DNA of 64,000 bases from positions 124,001 through 188,000 of the forward strand of contig NC_029543.1 in assembly GCF_001577835.2 (NCBI RefSeq), in the 5' to 3' direction. Below the pieces are notes generated by a model. It was not told where the DNA came from and did no database searches. It was given only the letters and a program-made list of their open reading frames with translations. Positions 1 through 12,805 of the stretch are shown here, in pieces. The stretch is from Coturnix japonica. Lineage: Eukaryota; Chordata; Aves; Galliformes; Phasianidae. Within the stretch, counting starts at the first letter, position 1. Each line of letters starts with the position of its first letter. The position numbers were made by a program, and so were the translations under genes.

Positions 1-151
1 GTTGTAGCAGTTGCTACAACTGCTGGTCCAGGCTGTGACTGCAGGGGTGGTTGTACATGTCAGCAGTCAGGGGTGTGGGGTGGTTATGGTGGCACGCTGA
101 CACTAATGTTCTGTATTTCTTCCCACTGTGATTGTCATTTCCCTCCCACAG

Positions 152-3100
152 ACATTGATGAGTGCTCATCCATGGTGGGGCAGGTGTGTCGAAATGGCCA
201 ATGCATCAACAGCATCGGCTCCTTTCAGTGCCTGTGCCAAGAGGGCTATGACCGGACTCCTGATGGGAAGAACTGTGTAGGTGAGTGTCCTTCCCAGGCA
301 ATAGACTCTCCAGATCCACTAGCAAGGTCCCGAGTCCCATGAAGCCAAAGCACTATCATTTAACTGCCCATGGAAACTGGGCTTACTGTGCCTGTGTCTA
401 TGGTCAAGCAATGCCAGCTGAGACCTACAGGCAGTGAGAACAAACATCACCTTGTCCATCCTCCTAAATCATCCGTGATTGTACCAGTGATGCCTTTGAA
501 ACAACCTCACAGTCAGGACTGGCTCTGCTAGAACTGTTGCCAGTGCTGTTGTGCAGCCCCTGAGGCTTCAGGGTCAGACAAGCACATTGTGCCCAAGTTG
601 CCTGTATCTGTCACACTGCTTCCTACAGCATGTTGTCCTGTAGAGCTGAGCCTGCATTGCCAAGGTGCATGTCTGAAAAATTCTTTCTTTGTGTCCTTAG
701 AGTAAAGCAGTGTGCAGCTGCTAGGTGAGGGCCTGTCTGCAGAAAGGCACCCTGCAACTGGGTTCTCAGAGCTGAGCACTGATGCTGTCACTGGTTATTT
801 CCCCTCCTCTGCAGACATCAACGAGTGCGTGAGCCTGCCTGGGACCTGCTCCCCAGGCACTTGCCAGAACCTGGAGGGCTCCTTCCGCTGTATTTGCCCC
901 CCTGGGTATGAAGTGCAGAACGACAATTGCATTGGTAATGTTGCCTCTCTGTCTCCTCCATTTCCAGCACAGCATGTGGCTGACTTGGGAGGCTCTCAGA
1001 GCAACCATATCCTTCCTGGGTGGGCTGGGCATGTGTCACCACCTCCAAATAACTTCTTGGAATGACTGGGCACAGAGTAAGGCCAAGGTACTCCCAGGAC
1101 TGAGGAGGGTCAGTGTTTTTGCTGTACCCTGGCCACTTCACTGTCCCATTTGCCCTGAAAGTGTGTTCAGGGTTAGGGCCGGGGTCTCTGTTCCCAAGAA
1201 GGGTGGTAACCTGCAGGCAGCAGAGTACCCCAGAGATGGCAACTTCACCTGGTTTTAATGCTATGAAAAAAAAGGAGTGACTTTTGGCTGCTCTGTAATA
1301 CATCTGCAATGCTTTCAGATATCAATGAATGTGAAGAGGAGCCCAACATCTGTCTCTTTGGGACATGCACCAATACTCCTGGCAGCTTCCAGTGTGTCTG
1401 CCCCCCAGGCTTTGTGCTGTCTGACAATGGCCGGCGGTGCTTTGGTGAGTGCAGCTCTGCCCATGGGATGATGGGGAAGTACAGGACATGGCAAACACAA
1501 ACACAGTGGATGGAGGCAGGAGCTGGCACAACTGCCTGCTGTGACCCCTTTGAGGTGTTCTCAAGATTGATAAGAGTGCGAGTTGGATATTAAGATATCC
1601 TGGTTTTCTGCAAGACAACTTGGTGTCTCTAAGACAGAATTTGGGATGGGTGGGTGGGCTGCCCATTTCCTCCACAGCAGCACTGCCCATCTGCAGAGTC
1701 ATCCAGAACACCAGCATCCTGAAGAAGACCCTTCCTGATGCTGAAGGGGAGAGGAGGACAGTATCACCATTGGATGACTGCAATGCTCTGTGCATTTCCC
1801 TGTCCTACAGATACTCGCCAAAGCTTCTGCTTCACTCGCTTTGACAATGGGAAGTGCTCTGTCCCCAAGGCCTTCAACACTACCAAGGCTCGGTGCTGCT
1901 GCAGCAAGATGCCAGGAGAAGGCTGGGGAGACCCGTGTGAGCTGTGCCCACAAGAAGGAAATGGTAGGTGGTCTGGGCCTCCAACATCAGCAGTGCAGGG
2001 AAGGTGTGAAGGTTGGTCCAGACAGGCCACTGTGCAAGCTGTCCAGCAAAAGGGGCTCCTCCATGTGGGGAGAACTGCCCTGCAATCTCAGGACTCATTT
2101 GTGCAGTGAGCTGTCAAGCCCTCAGTCATGCCCTAGAAGCAGCAAAAGCACACTTTGGCCTCTGGAAATGTGTTCATGTCTAAACCCAGCTCACTTTTCT
2201 GCTTTCTTCCAGTTGCCTTCCAGGAGCTGTGTCCATATGGCCACGGAGCCATCCCAGGTCCAGGTGACACCCGAGAAGGTATGGTGTGGTCCAGGGACAA
2301 GAAATGTGTCCTGTGGGGGGCGACCATACCTTGGCTTTCAGGAGAGAAGAGCTCAGTCCCAGTGGCAGTAAGGGGGGAATGTGCAGTCCCTCCTGAGCTC
2401 ATGGTCTCTGCTCACCCATGCAATCTCCAGTTCTGGCAGGAGGCTGGGATTTCAGGGCCAGCTCAAAGAGGATGGGGGTGTTTCTAGCCACATGCTCCCA
2501 TGTGACTTAACCTTGCCTTGGTTACCCCTCTAGATGTGAATGAATGCTCAGAGAACCTGGGTGTCTGTATCAACGGGGCCTGCATTAATACTGATGGTTC
2601 CTTCCGCTGCGAGTGCCCCTTTGGGTACAACCTCGACTACACGGGAGTCAACTGTGTGGGTAAGGGCCTGAGTGTTTGTCCTCCTTATGTCAACAGCTAT
2701 AAGAAAGCACGGGTGTGTGTGTGTGTGTGGAAAGAAGGGTTTTTGAATGCACTTTTACCCTGTCCCTTCCTTTTTTAACCCTGGCTACTGATTTTGCTGA
2801 GCCTGTGTGGATGCTTGGCTGCAAGAAGTTACCAGCCTACATCTTTCCTATATAAATCATCTACCTAACCTGGTCCTGCCTTCCTCCAGATACAGATGAA
2901 TGCTCCATTGGCAACCCCTGTGGGAATGGTACCTGCACCAACGTGGTGGGAGGTTTTGAATGTGTCTGTGATGAGGGCTTTGAGCCAGGGCCCATGATGA
3001 CATGTGAAGGTAAGGCTGCGGTGGGTCTGCCCCTTCACCCTGCCTTGCAGAGCTGAAGATGGGAGAAACCAAGGAAATCTCTTCTTGCTTCCCACTCTCC

Positions 3101-6100
3101 TGTTCCCTTGGTTCCCACAGTGTCCCTCATCCCCTTCCTCCACAGACACTTGTATAATTAAATTATTGTCCCAGAAAACCACAGCCACGTTCAGGCTGTG
3201 TGCGTGCCCCCAGTTGGTTCATTGTCTGGCTGAGTGAGCAGCAGTCAGGTCAGCATCTCCTTTGGCTTCCTCTGAGGCTGGAACTCAGAGTGAGTGTTGG
3301 AGGCCAATTTGAAAGCAGTAGCTGCCTCAGCAAGGATCCAGGATCCTGACTCCATCAGAGAGGGGCTCAGGCACCTGCAGTGTATGCAGACTGTGACAGG
3401 AAGCCTTGGTGAAGCACAGAAAGTTGTCATGAGGTGAATGTGCAGAAGGGAAGTCTGATTTAGGCAGGTCTACTGTCAGCTGATCCTGCTCAGAGTGCAG
3501 AGTCAAGCTCTCTCCTCTCTTCTGTTTCCCAGATATTAATGAGTGTGCATCAAATCCTTTGCTTTGTGCATTCCGCTGCATCAACACTTTTGGCTCCTAT
3601 GAGTGCACATGTCCATCTGGGTATGCCCTCCGAGACGACAGAAGAATGTGCAGAGGTAAAATCTTCCTTCTGCAGACATCTGGGGAGCTCCCACACACTC
3701 TCCAGGTCCCTGCCTCTTGTCTGTCTCTGGTACTACACAGAAGGCAGGACATCTGGACTACTGTCTTTGGGCCTGTGCTCACTCTTGCATCTACCCTGGT
3801 GTCTGCCATGTGCCAGCTTTGACCAGGGCAGCAGGGATTGGCAGAAGAGTGTAGCTTTGAACACCACTTAGCTGTTCCCACAGTGGTTCAAGCTGGCAGG
3901 ATGTTCTCACCAAACTATTGGTTTCAGATCTGGATGAGTGTGCAGAGGGTCTGCACGACTGCGAGTCTCGAGGAATGCTGTGCAAGAATCTCATCGGCAC
4001 CTTCCTGTGTATCTGCCCACCAGGAATGCAGCGCAGACCTGATGGAGAGGGCTGCACAGGTAGCAAGGGCTAGGCTGGGGGTGGTTCTCAGTGGGGCTGG
4101 ACTTGCATGCAACCCTGCAGCTTTTGCTTTTGTCCTGTGAAACAAATCCTTCCTGGGTCTTGCCGTGTGTCACGGCTTCCAATCCAGTTAGATGCCCTCT
4201 CACCCACAGTCTCTGCTAATCTGTAGACCCACATACAGCCCAGGATGACACAGCATTACACCTTGTGTTATTTTTTTCGAATCTCTCCATGTCAGTGTCA
4301 AGCCTCTTTGCACTGTGCTGCTTTCAGAAGTGCTGGCCCATGCACACCTGCACAGTGGTAGGGACAGGAGGAATGCAGAGCAGGCTCAGCTCCAGTCCCA
4401 CTCTGGCAGCTCAGCCATTTGCAGGTGGAGAATGTGCAAAGCAGGGAAGTTGGGTACTCTGCTTTATGGGAGTTCTGGGGAAAGTAGGTTTGTTTCTCAG
4501 CTGTCTGAGGATGTAGGAGTGTAACTCAGAGGACTGTGTGGGCTTGTTTCAGGATGAATGGTAGCATGGAAACTCATGGAAAGCTGAAATTTGTCACCAC
4601 AGTTCTTTGTGACTTCTTTCCTAGATGAAAATGAGTGCCGCACCAAGCCTGGAATCTGCCCCAATGGCCGCTGCATCAACACGGTGGGAAGTTACCGCTG
4701 TGATTGCAATGAAGGTTTTGAAGTCAGTCCCTCTGGCACAGAGTGTATCGGTAATTACCATGGTCTTTATCAGCCTCTGGTTAGTGTCACATGGTGCTTC
4801 TCAGGTGCTTTGGGAATTTGCCCAAAGTAAGATTTGAAAATCTTGAACCACAAGTTCAGTGAGCTGTGGGGACAGAAGAAAAGTGCAGACAAGGTTGCTG
4901 TTAAGATTTGCTTTGTGAACAATTTGTTGTCCATACTTAACCATGTTGAGTTTTGCCCACAGAGGCAGGGTGCACCTTGAGTGACTTGTAGGGCACTGAG
5001 CCTTGGCACAGCCACTGCTGTGCCAGGAGAACTGGGAGGTGAGAAGCAGCCAGGGCAGTGCCAAGGAGACCCCCAGGATCTGTCAGGTTCAGGGACAATG
5101 GATTGGGCCAGAACTGGGGCTCAGGACAGAAACAGTCTGGACAGGTTACTCAGTTATCATTGCTGCTGACATAGTCTCACATCCTGAACTTGTCTTCCTG
5201 ACCTCTCTATCCAGACACCCGCCAAGGCTTCTGCTTCACTGAAGTTCTACAGACAATGTGTCAGATGGCCTCAAGCAGCCGGAATCTTGTCACTAAATCT
5301 GAGTGCTGCTGCAACAGTGGGCGCAGTTGGGGACCCCAGTGTGAGCTCTGCCCCCTTCTTGGAACTGCCCAGTACAAGAAAATGTGTCCTCATGGTCCAG
5401 GGTACTCCACTGATGGGAGAGGTGAGCTGGGGCCCAAATCACCTTTAGTGCAGATGGAAGAAAGCAGAAATGTGGGTACAAGCTGAACTGCACTGGGAAC
5501 TGACTAGGTCAGGTCTGCACAGTGCCTGGAGCAGACAAGAAGCTTCTGCAACATTATCTTACATCTGCCTGCATGTAACCTCTGGTGCTCACTTAGAGCC
5601 TGGTTTGTCCTGGCAGAATGCAGTCATAGGAGCATGACTGTAGAGGCAGCACTGGTACTAACAGTTCCTTCACTCTCTCCTGCAGATATTGATGAGTGCA
5701 AGGTACTGCCCAACCTCTGCAAGAATGGACAGTGCATCAACAGCATCGGCTCCTTCCGCTGCCACTGCAAGCTGGGCTACACAGCAGATATCACGGGCAC
5801 AGCCTGTGTGGGTGAGTTGGGAGAAAGAAACCCATTTCTATGTACAGCCCTTGGCCTTGGCAAGCCTCCCTCTGTCCCTTCTTCTTAGCATGCAAAGAGA
5901 GGGACCTAAATCCCTCCTCCCCAGAGCCTGGCTTCCACCTCTGTCCATATATACCTGTGTGGCTGTGGCAGGGCTGTGACATGGGGCCCCATCCAGCAGC
6001 ACAGCCCATTAACACTTTGTCCTGTGTCTCTCAACTCCAGATCTGGATGAGTGTAACCAGTCCCCTAAGCCATGTAACTTCATCTGCAAGAACACAGAGG

Positions 6101-9100
6101 GCAGCTACCAGTGCTCGTGCCCACGAGGATACATTCTGCAAGAAGATGGAAAGATTTGCAAAGGTATTTTCCCAGGAGAAGGAAGCAGCAGAGACCCTGC
6201 CTCATCTCAGCCTGCAAGAGAAGTGGTCTGAGAACCTGAGAGGGCTGGGATTTGTGGCTTACTGGGGAGGTAGAGAAAAAACTCTGTCTTCCCTGTGTGC
6301 TGGGATGTAACCAGAGATGGAGAGTCTGCCTAGACTTGTGACTCTCATATGCAGGAGGACCTTTGTGTGTGATGTTTCAGAGGTTGGTACATGCCAGGTC
6401 CCAGTCTTTTCAGCACACCTGTTTCACCATGTGTGCTCAGCTGCCATCAACTCAGACCACAGAGATAAGCTATCTCCATGAGAGAAACTAGGACACACGT
6501 TCTTGTTCTTGTTGCTTTAGATCTTGATGAATGTGCAACAAAGCAGCACAACTGCCAGTTCCTTTGTGTCAACACTATTGGGGGTTTTACTTGTAAATGT
6601 CCTCCTGGATTCACTCAGCACCACTCATCCTGCATTGGTGAGTAGAGGCATTGGCTGCTGTGCACATGGAGGGTATCTGGGGTGGTTAGCTTCAGGCCCT
6701 GCAGTCTCTCCAAGCCCTGCAGCTCTGGCTGTGGAATACTGCAGCTCTGAAGAGAGCTGCTGCTGACCTCTCTGCAGTCAGCATCTGATGTTTCATTCTG
6801 TTACCAGTGCCAGGGAGCTGACCTCAAAGCCACACTCCCCTTCTGGTTGAACTTACAGGCAGTTGCTAATGTTTTGCAGACAATAATGAGTGCACAGCTC
6901 AGCCCTCTCTGTGTGGAGCCAAAGGGCAGTGTCTGAACACACCAGGAAGCTACAACTGTGAATGTCAGAAGGGATTCTCCCTGGACAGCTCTGGTGTCAA
7001 TTGTGAAGGTAGGTCTTCACAATCTCTTCACTATCCAAGCTGCAAGGGGATATATGTGGGGCTTGGGACTGATGGTGCTATTCAAGTGCAAGACACAGAG
7101 TTATAATAGGGCAGAACCATTCACCTACATAAACACCCTGATGGGTACTGGCTTCCAAGCATGTACTGTGTACACGTGTGGTTCCTGTGCATGGGACAGG
7201 GAGTTGTTGTCTCACCACCTCCTGTGTTACATTGCTGCAGATGTAGATGAGTGTGATGGAAACCATCGGTGCCAGCATGGCTGCCAAAACATGCTTGGGG
7301 GATACAGATGTGGCTGCCCACAAGGATATATTCAGCATTACCAGTGGAATCAGTGTGTGGGTGAGTGTGGGACAGGGACCATTGCATCCTGGGGCTGAGG
7401 GATAAATGGCAGCTGGGCCCTGAGCCCCTCTGCAGCCACCCTGACTGTTGCTGACAGTGATTTCTGGATTCACATTTGCAAAGCCAGCACTATGCTTCCT
7501 GCCCTGCCCCAGAAACCTTTGCCCACTAAGTTTCTGATCAGTTTGCTGTTTTTGGTGCAGATGAAAATGAGTGCTCCAGCCCAACTGCCTGTGGCTCTGC
7601 CTCCTGCTACAACACTCTGGGAAGTTTCAAGTGTGTCTGTCCGTCTGGTTTTGACTTTGACCAAGCCTTTGGGGGGTGCCAGGATGTGGATGAATGCTCA
7701 GCTGGTGGCAGCCCCTGTAGTTATGGCTGCTCCAATACAGATGGAGGTTACCTCTGTGGCTGTCCTGGAGGCTACTTCCGAGCAGGACAAGGGTAAGATC
7801 CAACTCTCTGCTGTATGCATTTCTTAAATTTGAGGTGTACCTGGATAAAGCACATTTGAAATGTGACGTTCAGAGACGGAGACTTGCCCACCATGGTCCA
7901 GCTTGATCAGCACGACTGGAAGCTGGTTCTCACCCCAGCTCATTTTTGGCCTGTTTTTGGAGCCATGTCTATCTGTAGTCATGGATGCTTTTAGACTCAG
8001 GTGAACCCAGAGCCTGTAAGTTCTTCCTGGCAAGGACCCTATGCAGTTCTATTTGCTGCCACATCCTTACCTCGTCTGTAAGTGATCATCTCTCAGCACT
8101 GTGGATGCTGAAGTGCAGCTGTGTATCAGGTGCTGTTCCCAACACAGCTTGTGCTTCACCTTGACTTTGTGAAGTGCTTGAGTGCTCTCTACTGCCAGAA
8201 AGCAACCTCACACTCCTCTCCCGTGCTCCAAGACACTTCTTAGAAGTGCCTGCTGCTATGCACAGAGTATGTAGGTAACCATGTACCAGGTGATGGAGCC
8301 ACAGCTCCACCACAGTTTGTAGCTCAGGCCCCTGAGAACAACAACCAAGGTGGGCATGAGCTGCATGATGTATACTTTGTGGTGTCCACACCACACCTGT
8401 ACATTACCAGATGTTGCAGGTTGATCTGTACATGCTGCCCACAGGCATCCTCTTATCATCACACTTCTGCTTCCTACCAGGGTCACCAGAACAGTCTGAG
8501 GGAGCCGTGGGAGCCAGTGAGCTCCCATTCGCACGAGCCCTTGGCTTTTCCATTGCCAGACCGTTTATGTCCCTTCACAGAATCCACTTGCTAATGCCCA
8601 TGTCCTCTTCCATATCCCGTATCTTCTTCCAGCTCAGTAGTTAGAACAGTTGCTAGCAGTGTAGCAGATGTAGCACAGATCGAACCTACTGCCTTATTTA
8701 ACAAGATGTGGCCTGATACCTCCCCCAGGCATATCCTGACCATAAGGCATTCTGCACAAGCCATGCAAGGTGTGATCTTCCTTTTGTGTCTGGGTGCCTC
8801 ATGGGGAATACATGAGGGCAATCTGAGATGGAACTCTCTGCTTTTCTGCCACCAGACACTGTATTTCTGGCTTGGGCTTTGGGAAAGGGTCCTACCTTCC
8901 TGCCCCTCAAGAAGAGGATGAAGACAATCTGCTCTCCCCTGAAACCTGCTATGAGTGCAAGATAAATGGGTACCCCAAGAGGGGCCGACAGCGACGCAGT
9001 GTCAATGGCACTGAGAGGCATGAGGTAAGAAATTCATGACATCCCAGATGGGGTGGTGCAAGATAAGAGTTGAATCACTTAGGGGTGGCTGCCTGGTGTG

Positions 9101-9602
9101 GAACCCATGCAACATAGAGCTGCCTTAGGATGGCACATGAGGCAGAGCCTCTTAAATCAAATCTTCTCATATCACGCCATCACCTTTTCTTGGCATCTGT
9201 AAGTAACATGCCTGGCTCCTTCCCTAGGATCACACTGTGAATTTGGCCAGCATGGATGTGGAGGCTCCTCTGTCCATGACGCTGAACCTCTCTGACCTGG
9301 CACACAACGAGCACATCCTGGAGCTTCTGCCAGCTGTGGAACCCCTGGAGAACCGTGTGCGGTACCTCATCTCCCATGGGAATGAGGATGGCTACTTCCG
9401 CATCCACCAAAAAGAAGGGCTCAGCTTCCTGCACCTTGGCCGCAAGAAAATAGTGCCTGGCACCTACCTGCTGGAAATCATGAGCGTGCCCCTGTACCGC
9501 AAGAGGGAACTGCAGAAACTAGAGGCCAAGAATGACCTCAACTACTTAGCAGGGGAGCTGGGCCAAGCACTGAGGATGAAGCTCCAGCTCCAGCTCTACT
9601 AA
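152..9602 (+). CDS. FBN3: Fibrillin, probably fibrillin-3, C-terminal part (5' end outside window)
   Basis: Extracellular microfibril glycoprotein. Nineteen coding exons were read from splice sites and phase: 152-280, 815-934, 1319-1444, 1811-1963, 2213-2278, 2534-2659, 2890-3009, 3533-3655, 3928-4059, 4625-4750, 5215-5421, 5686-5811, 6041-6163, 6521-6637, 6880-7008, 7241-7360, 7561-7792, 8856-9024 and 9228-9602. Domain order is three cbEGF, TB, five cbEGF, TB, seven cbEGF, then the unique C-terminus. This is the layout known for the end of fibrillins. Each cbEGF starts with D-[IVLTNE]-[DN]-E-C and carries six cysteines, and most are single phase-1 exons. All internal boundaries are GT-AG and the frame stays open to the TAA at 9600-9602. 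Assignment to FBN3 rather than FBN1 or FBN2 rests on the CTXN1/TIMM44/CERS4 neighbourhood, so the paralogue call is less certain than the family call. The window begins inside an intron (1-151). Confidence 0.93.
1811..2278 (+). other. FBN3: First TB (8-Cys/LTBP-type) module of the fibrillin, split over two exons
   Basis: Exons 1811-1963 and 2213-2278 encode one TB module. It begins [11 protein letters not shown], contains the diagnostic CCC triplet and the CELCPQ motif, and the second exon supplies the final cysteine in ELCPYG. TB modules interrupt the cbEGF arrays in fibrillins and latent-TGF-beta-binding proteins. The 249-bp intron falls after the seventh cysteine. This module sits between the three-EGF block at 152-1444 and the five-EGF block at 2534-4750. 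Confidence 0.9.
2713..2729 (+). repeat. (TG)n microsatellite in a fibrillin intron
   Basis: Eight uninterrupted TG units in the intron between the exons at 2534-2659 and 2890-3009. It is a short polymorphism-prone repeat with no other visible role. Confidence 0.85.
5215..5421 (+). other. FBN3: Second TB (8-Cys) module of the fibrillin, single exon
   Basis: One 207-nt exon encodes a complete TB module. It starts [11 protein letters not shown], has the CCC triplet within SECCCNSG, then CELCPLL and the last cysteine in KKMCPHGPG. It separates the five-EGF array from the final seven-EGF array, which matches the last TB module of fibrillins. The preceding intron (4751-5214) carries no other recognisable element. 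Confidence 0.9.
8856..9602 (+). other. FBN3: Fibrillin unique C-terminus: furin site and asprosin-like propeptide
   Basis: The last two coding exons (8856-9024 and 9228-9602) encode the unique region after the final cbEGF. The basic motif RGRQRR, followed by Ser, lies at 8980-8997 and matches the fibrillin pro-protein convertase site (RGRKRR-S in FBN1, from memory). Cleavage there would release a 133-residue C-terminal peptide ending LQLQLY. The peptide contains [30 protein letters not shown] and GTYLLEI, matching the FBN1 propeptide known as asprosin. Two N-glycosylation sequons are visible, NGT just after the cleavage site and NLS further on. Whether the peptide acts as a hormone in this species cannot be judged from sequence. 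Confidence 0.88.
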
Positions 9603-11387
9603 CAGCTGTGAGACCCACCCACCCAATCGACAGTACAGTCCTTAGCCTTGCCATCCCTACCTGGAAACAACTGCCTCTTCTCTTGCTGCACTCACTGCCA
9701 CCACCTCCCCCACTGCACTGCACAACTGATGGGAAATGTCCCCGTGGGCTCAGCACTCACCTGGGCCATGCAGGGGTATTCCATTCCATGGGGTGCTTGG
9801 CTCAAAACCAAGCCACACTACAAATGAGCTCATGCAAGCTTTGTCAAAGTTTCTGCTGTGTTAGCAGGGGCATCATCCCTGCGCTCAGCTCCTTCTGTCT
9901 CCTTTAAACAAGGTGCTGTTGATCTGAGCTGGCAGAGGCAGCACCATGGGAAGGTTCCGGTCCTTCACGCTCACAGCCCATACACCACCCCACCTCTCAG
10001 TAAATGGGAGAGGATCTGGGGGTGGCTTTGGTAAGTGCCTTTCCTAACAGTTTTTTTCCTCCTTTGATTCTAGATTCTACATTGTCATATTGGTGCTGCA
10101 CAAGAGCCCTACCTACACTGGCTCCTATGTCTCTCTGTCCTCTCCATGTCTTCTGGTCCATTTGGGTTGCTCACTAGTGAGTGAAGGGGCAGCTCAGGCT
10201 GCAGACCTCGTGTTGTGAAGCATCCAGCCCAAAGGACCAGATCTCTTGCAGGGAACGTAGGGTTTTTGCACTGCAGTGTGCTCAACAGTGCATTCCCTCC
10301 AAAAATTGGTGCTGGAAGGGGTTCTATAGAGCTCCAGCAAGCCAGGGGTGAATGTGTCCTTACAGAAGTGAATAGGAGCTCTGGGGAAAAGCAAATAATT
10401 GCACTGGTTAATGCAAATGAACAAACTAAACTGGAAGGGAACATTAGCAGCCTGGTTCAGAGCATCTATCCTTCCGTTGCCGGTGGAGATGGAAAACTTG
10501 GTGTGCATGTATGGCACACCACAGGGGCAGACTTGCTGGCCACAACTGGTGAGTGGTTTAAAATCTTATAAAAACTCCTGCCAGCAGGAGCAGGTGGGGG
10601 GGGGAGGGTGGGCTCTGCAGCGTGGGGCAGGGACAGCCCAGCCCTCGTGGTTGGCCCCTGACCCTGTGCTGCCCATCTGTGTGAACTGGGGTGCTGATTG
10701 CCCACAGTCAGTAGTGGAAATGGAAGCTGAAAGGCACTGCCCTCATTACTGCCTGCACCTTGGTGACAGCTGAAAGACATCCCAGTTAGTGCAGACAGAT
10801 GAAATGCACTCCAAAGAACCTGGAAGGTACAAGTGAAGTGAAAGGAGCTCTCTCCGCTGCCTCCCTTGGCCTTGTGGGCTGCTCTGTCTGGGTGGGTTTC
10901 TCCCCTATCTTGGGGTGGTCCTTCACACAGCGCTCCTCAGTGCCATGGCCTCATTCTGTAGGAATCTGTTCTCACTTCTGTATCAACATTGTGCCTTGTC
11001 AAAGGCAAGACAGGTGCTAACTCACTCTGGTGACACACAGAACTACCTGACAACAAACCAAAGGTGCTTTCAGAAGCTGGTGCTGGTATGGAACTGTCAG
11101 TGTTAGTGCACTGTATCCATCCACCTTTCTGTATTTATGTGTAACCACCGCAGCCTGATGGCTGGGTGGTGTGAGGAGTGCACATTCTGTAACTTTTGTT
11201 TTGTATTTGGGGGTGGGGTGGTTGTTTTCTCCTGGTACGCTTCCCCTGCACAGAGTGGGGAGCTGTACATATACTGTATTTGGGCTAACGTCAAACTTGA
11301 AAACTCTTTTCGTATAATGCAGCTCCAGACTCTGGTTTTGCAAGAGTTCCAGAGCTTGTGACAGGATGGGTGGCCTGATGTTTGTTT

Positions 11388-11487
11388 TTATTATTATTAT
11401 TATTATTATTATTGGTTTGGTTTGGTTTGGTTTTCCCAACAGGTGCTTTAAAAAAACAAAAAACAAAAAAACAACCAAAAAAAAAAA
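11388..11487 (+). repeat. Simple repeats: (TTA)n, (TTTGG)n and A-rich tract in FBN3 3'UTR
   Basis: About nine TTA/ATT units (11388-11413) are followed by four TTTGG units (11414-11434). After a short spacer comes an A-rich stretch interrupted by C (11450-11487). The hydrophobic open frames across it on both strands are products of this low-complexity sequence. Confidence 0.9.
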
Positions 11488-11731
11488 CCAACACAACAAA
11501 CTATTAATAAATGAGCAGAGATGGGTTTGTGTGTGTGTGTTGAGCCAAAGCGATCACATGAAGAAGCTCAAGGTTTCCTTAATTCCTCTCTGGTTTGGTG
11601 TTTTTTTGTATTGCCATTTCTTGCTGGATATTTTTGGGAAGCATTGAAACTGAACCCTGTGTCCTTGTCCCTCAGAGAGAAATGGCTCTTTGTGGGATTC
11701 CTTTTTTTTTTGTATCGGAAGCAACAGCAAC

Positions 11732-11737
11732 AATAAA
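11732..11737 (+). terminator. FBN3: Polyadenylation signal AATAAA, probable FBN3 3' end
   Basis: AATAAA lies in CAATAAAATT and is followed about 10-20 bases later by TTTTGGGTTAAGTGTTTCTG, a T/G-rich downstream element. It is the best-placed signal between the FBN3 stop and the convergent CTXN1 3' end. Confidence 0.6.
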
Positions 11738-11757
11738 ATTATTTTGGGTTAAGTGTT

Positions 11758-12805
11758 TCTGTGCCTTCCTCCAACCTGGGGCAGGTGTTGGCAGTGCCTC
11801 ACAGAGAGGGCACTGAGGAGATTCCATGGCCACACGTGTGTGTACCTCAGCCTTTTAGATGTTTAAACAGTATCCACAAGTTTCCCCTTAGATTGCTCAG
11901 CACTAAGTTACCCTACAATCACCCCTTCCAGCAGCCTTCCTCTTGGATCACAGCTCTCTCATTGTGCTGCCTTTGCTTTGATGACATTTCAGGCTCTGTC
12001 ATTTTTATATTGAAAAAAAAATGGAATGCTTATCTCATACATCAGAGGCTCCACTTTATCTAACTTTAACTGCCAAAGGACAGAAGTGTGGTTATGTCAG
12101 TGTAATCATGGAATCAGAATGCTGTCAGTCAAGTATGAACTAAAGTCTGTACAAGTCTTTGCATATACATCTTTAGATACAGTAAACATGTACTTTTATC
12201 TAGGTCAAAATGAGCATCCTTGAAACTGCTTAATTAATTAAGTAGAGGAACTCTTAATCACAATACAGTGACTAAACTTGTCTTTGAAGATAGGAGCATC
12301 TTGAAAAAATAAAAACGTGTAGTTAATTAGCATGACTAACATAGCCTGCAGGTAGGGAGATTAGCCCTATCTTTAACTGACCCGATGTAGGCAGGGGGCA
12401 GGAAGGGCACTGCCTCAAATGTGCTGTGGTCACTCTTGTTTTCCAGCTCATGCACCTTTGTGGAGCAGCCCCACTTCTGCTGCATTGTGGCAGTTTTGCT
12501 GAATAGTGATTGTGATGAGCAGAGGTCACACAACACAGGGACTGTCTGGACTGTACAGTGAATGCTTTGTGCACTGTGTTCTGTGATGCAGGTTCTTGAC
12601 CACGTATCCAGTGGTGCCAAGAAAGGTGCAGAAGCAGGATCACTGGATCTGGGTACCAGGGTCCTGTTTCTTGGCTAACCATACCCCAGTGACTCTGCAC
12701 TAGTCTGGCCAACCCCAAGAGAAGTCTCCTGAGGTCTTTTGAATCAGAGCAGTGTTATATAGTGTCCAATGAGACGCATCACAGAGCAGTGGAAAAGCTG
12801 TATGG
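11758..12805. other. Intergenic stretch between convergent FBN3 and CTXN1
   Basis: No open frame with recognisable homology was found. The sequence is moderately AT-rich to about 12330 and holds one further AATAAA at 12308-12313 on the plus strand, which might serve a longer FBN3 transcript. Nothing else can be supported. Confidence 0.6.

Larger units (their letters stand above)
9603..11757 (+). other. FBN3: FBN3 3' untranslated region
   Basis: About 2.1 kb of non-coding sequence follows the stop codon and reaches a strong AATAAA at 11732-11737 with a T/G-rich stretch just after it. An earlier AATAAA at 11506-11511 and a later one at 12308-12313 could give alternative 3' ends. The region contains a (TTA)n run at 11388-11413, a (TTTGG)n run at 11414-11434 and an A-rich tract at 11450-11487. 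No coding potential was recognised. Confidence 0.6.

Noticed and set aside
11291-11499. Phe/Asn-rich frames on both strands
   Set aside because: Products of the TTA, TTTGG and A-rich simple repeats in the FBN3 3'UTR.
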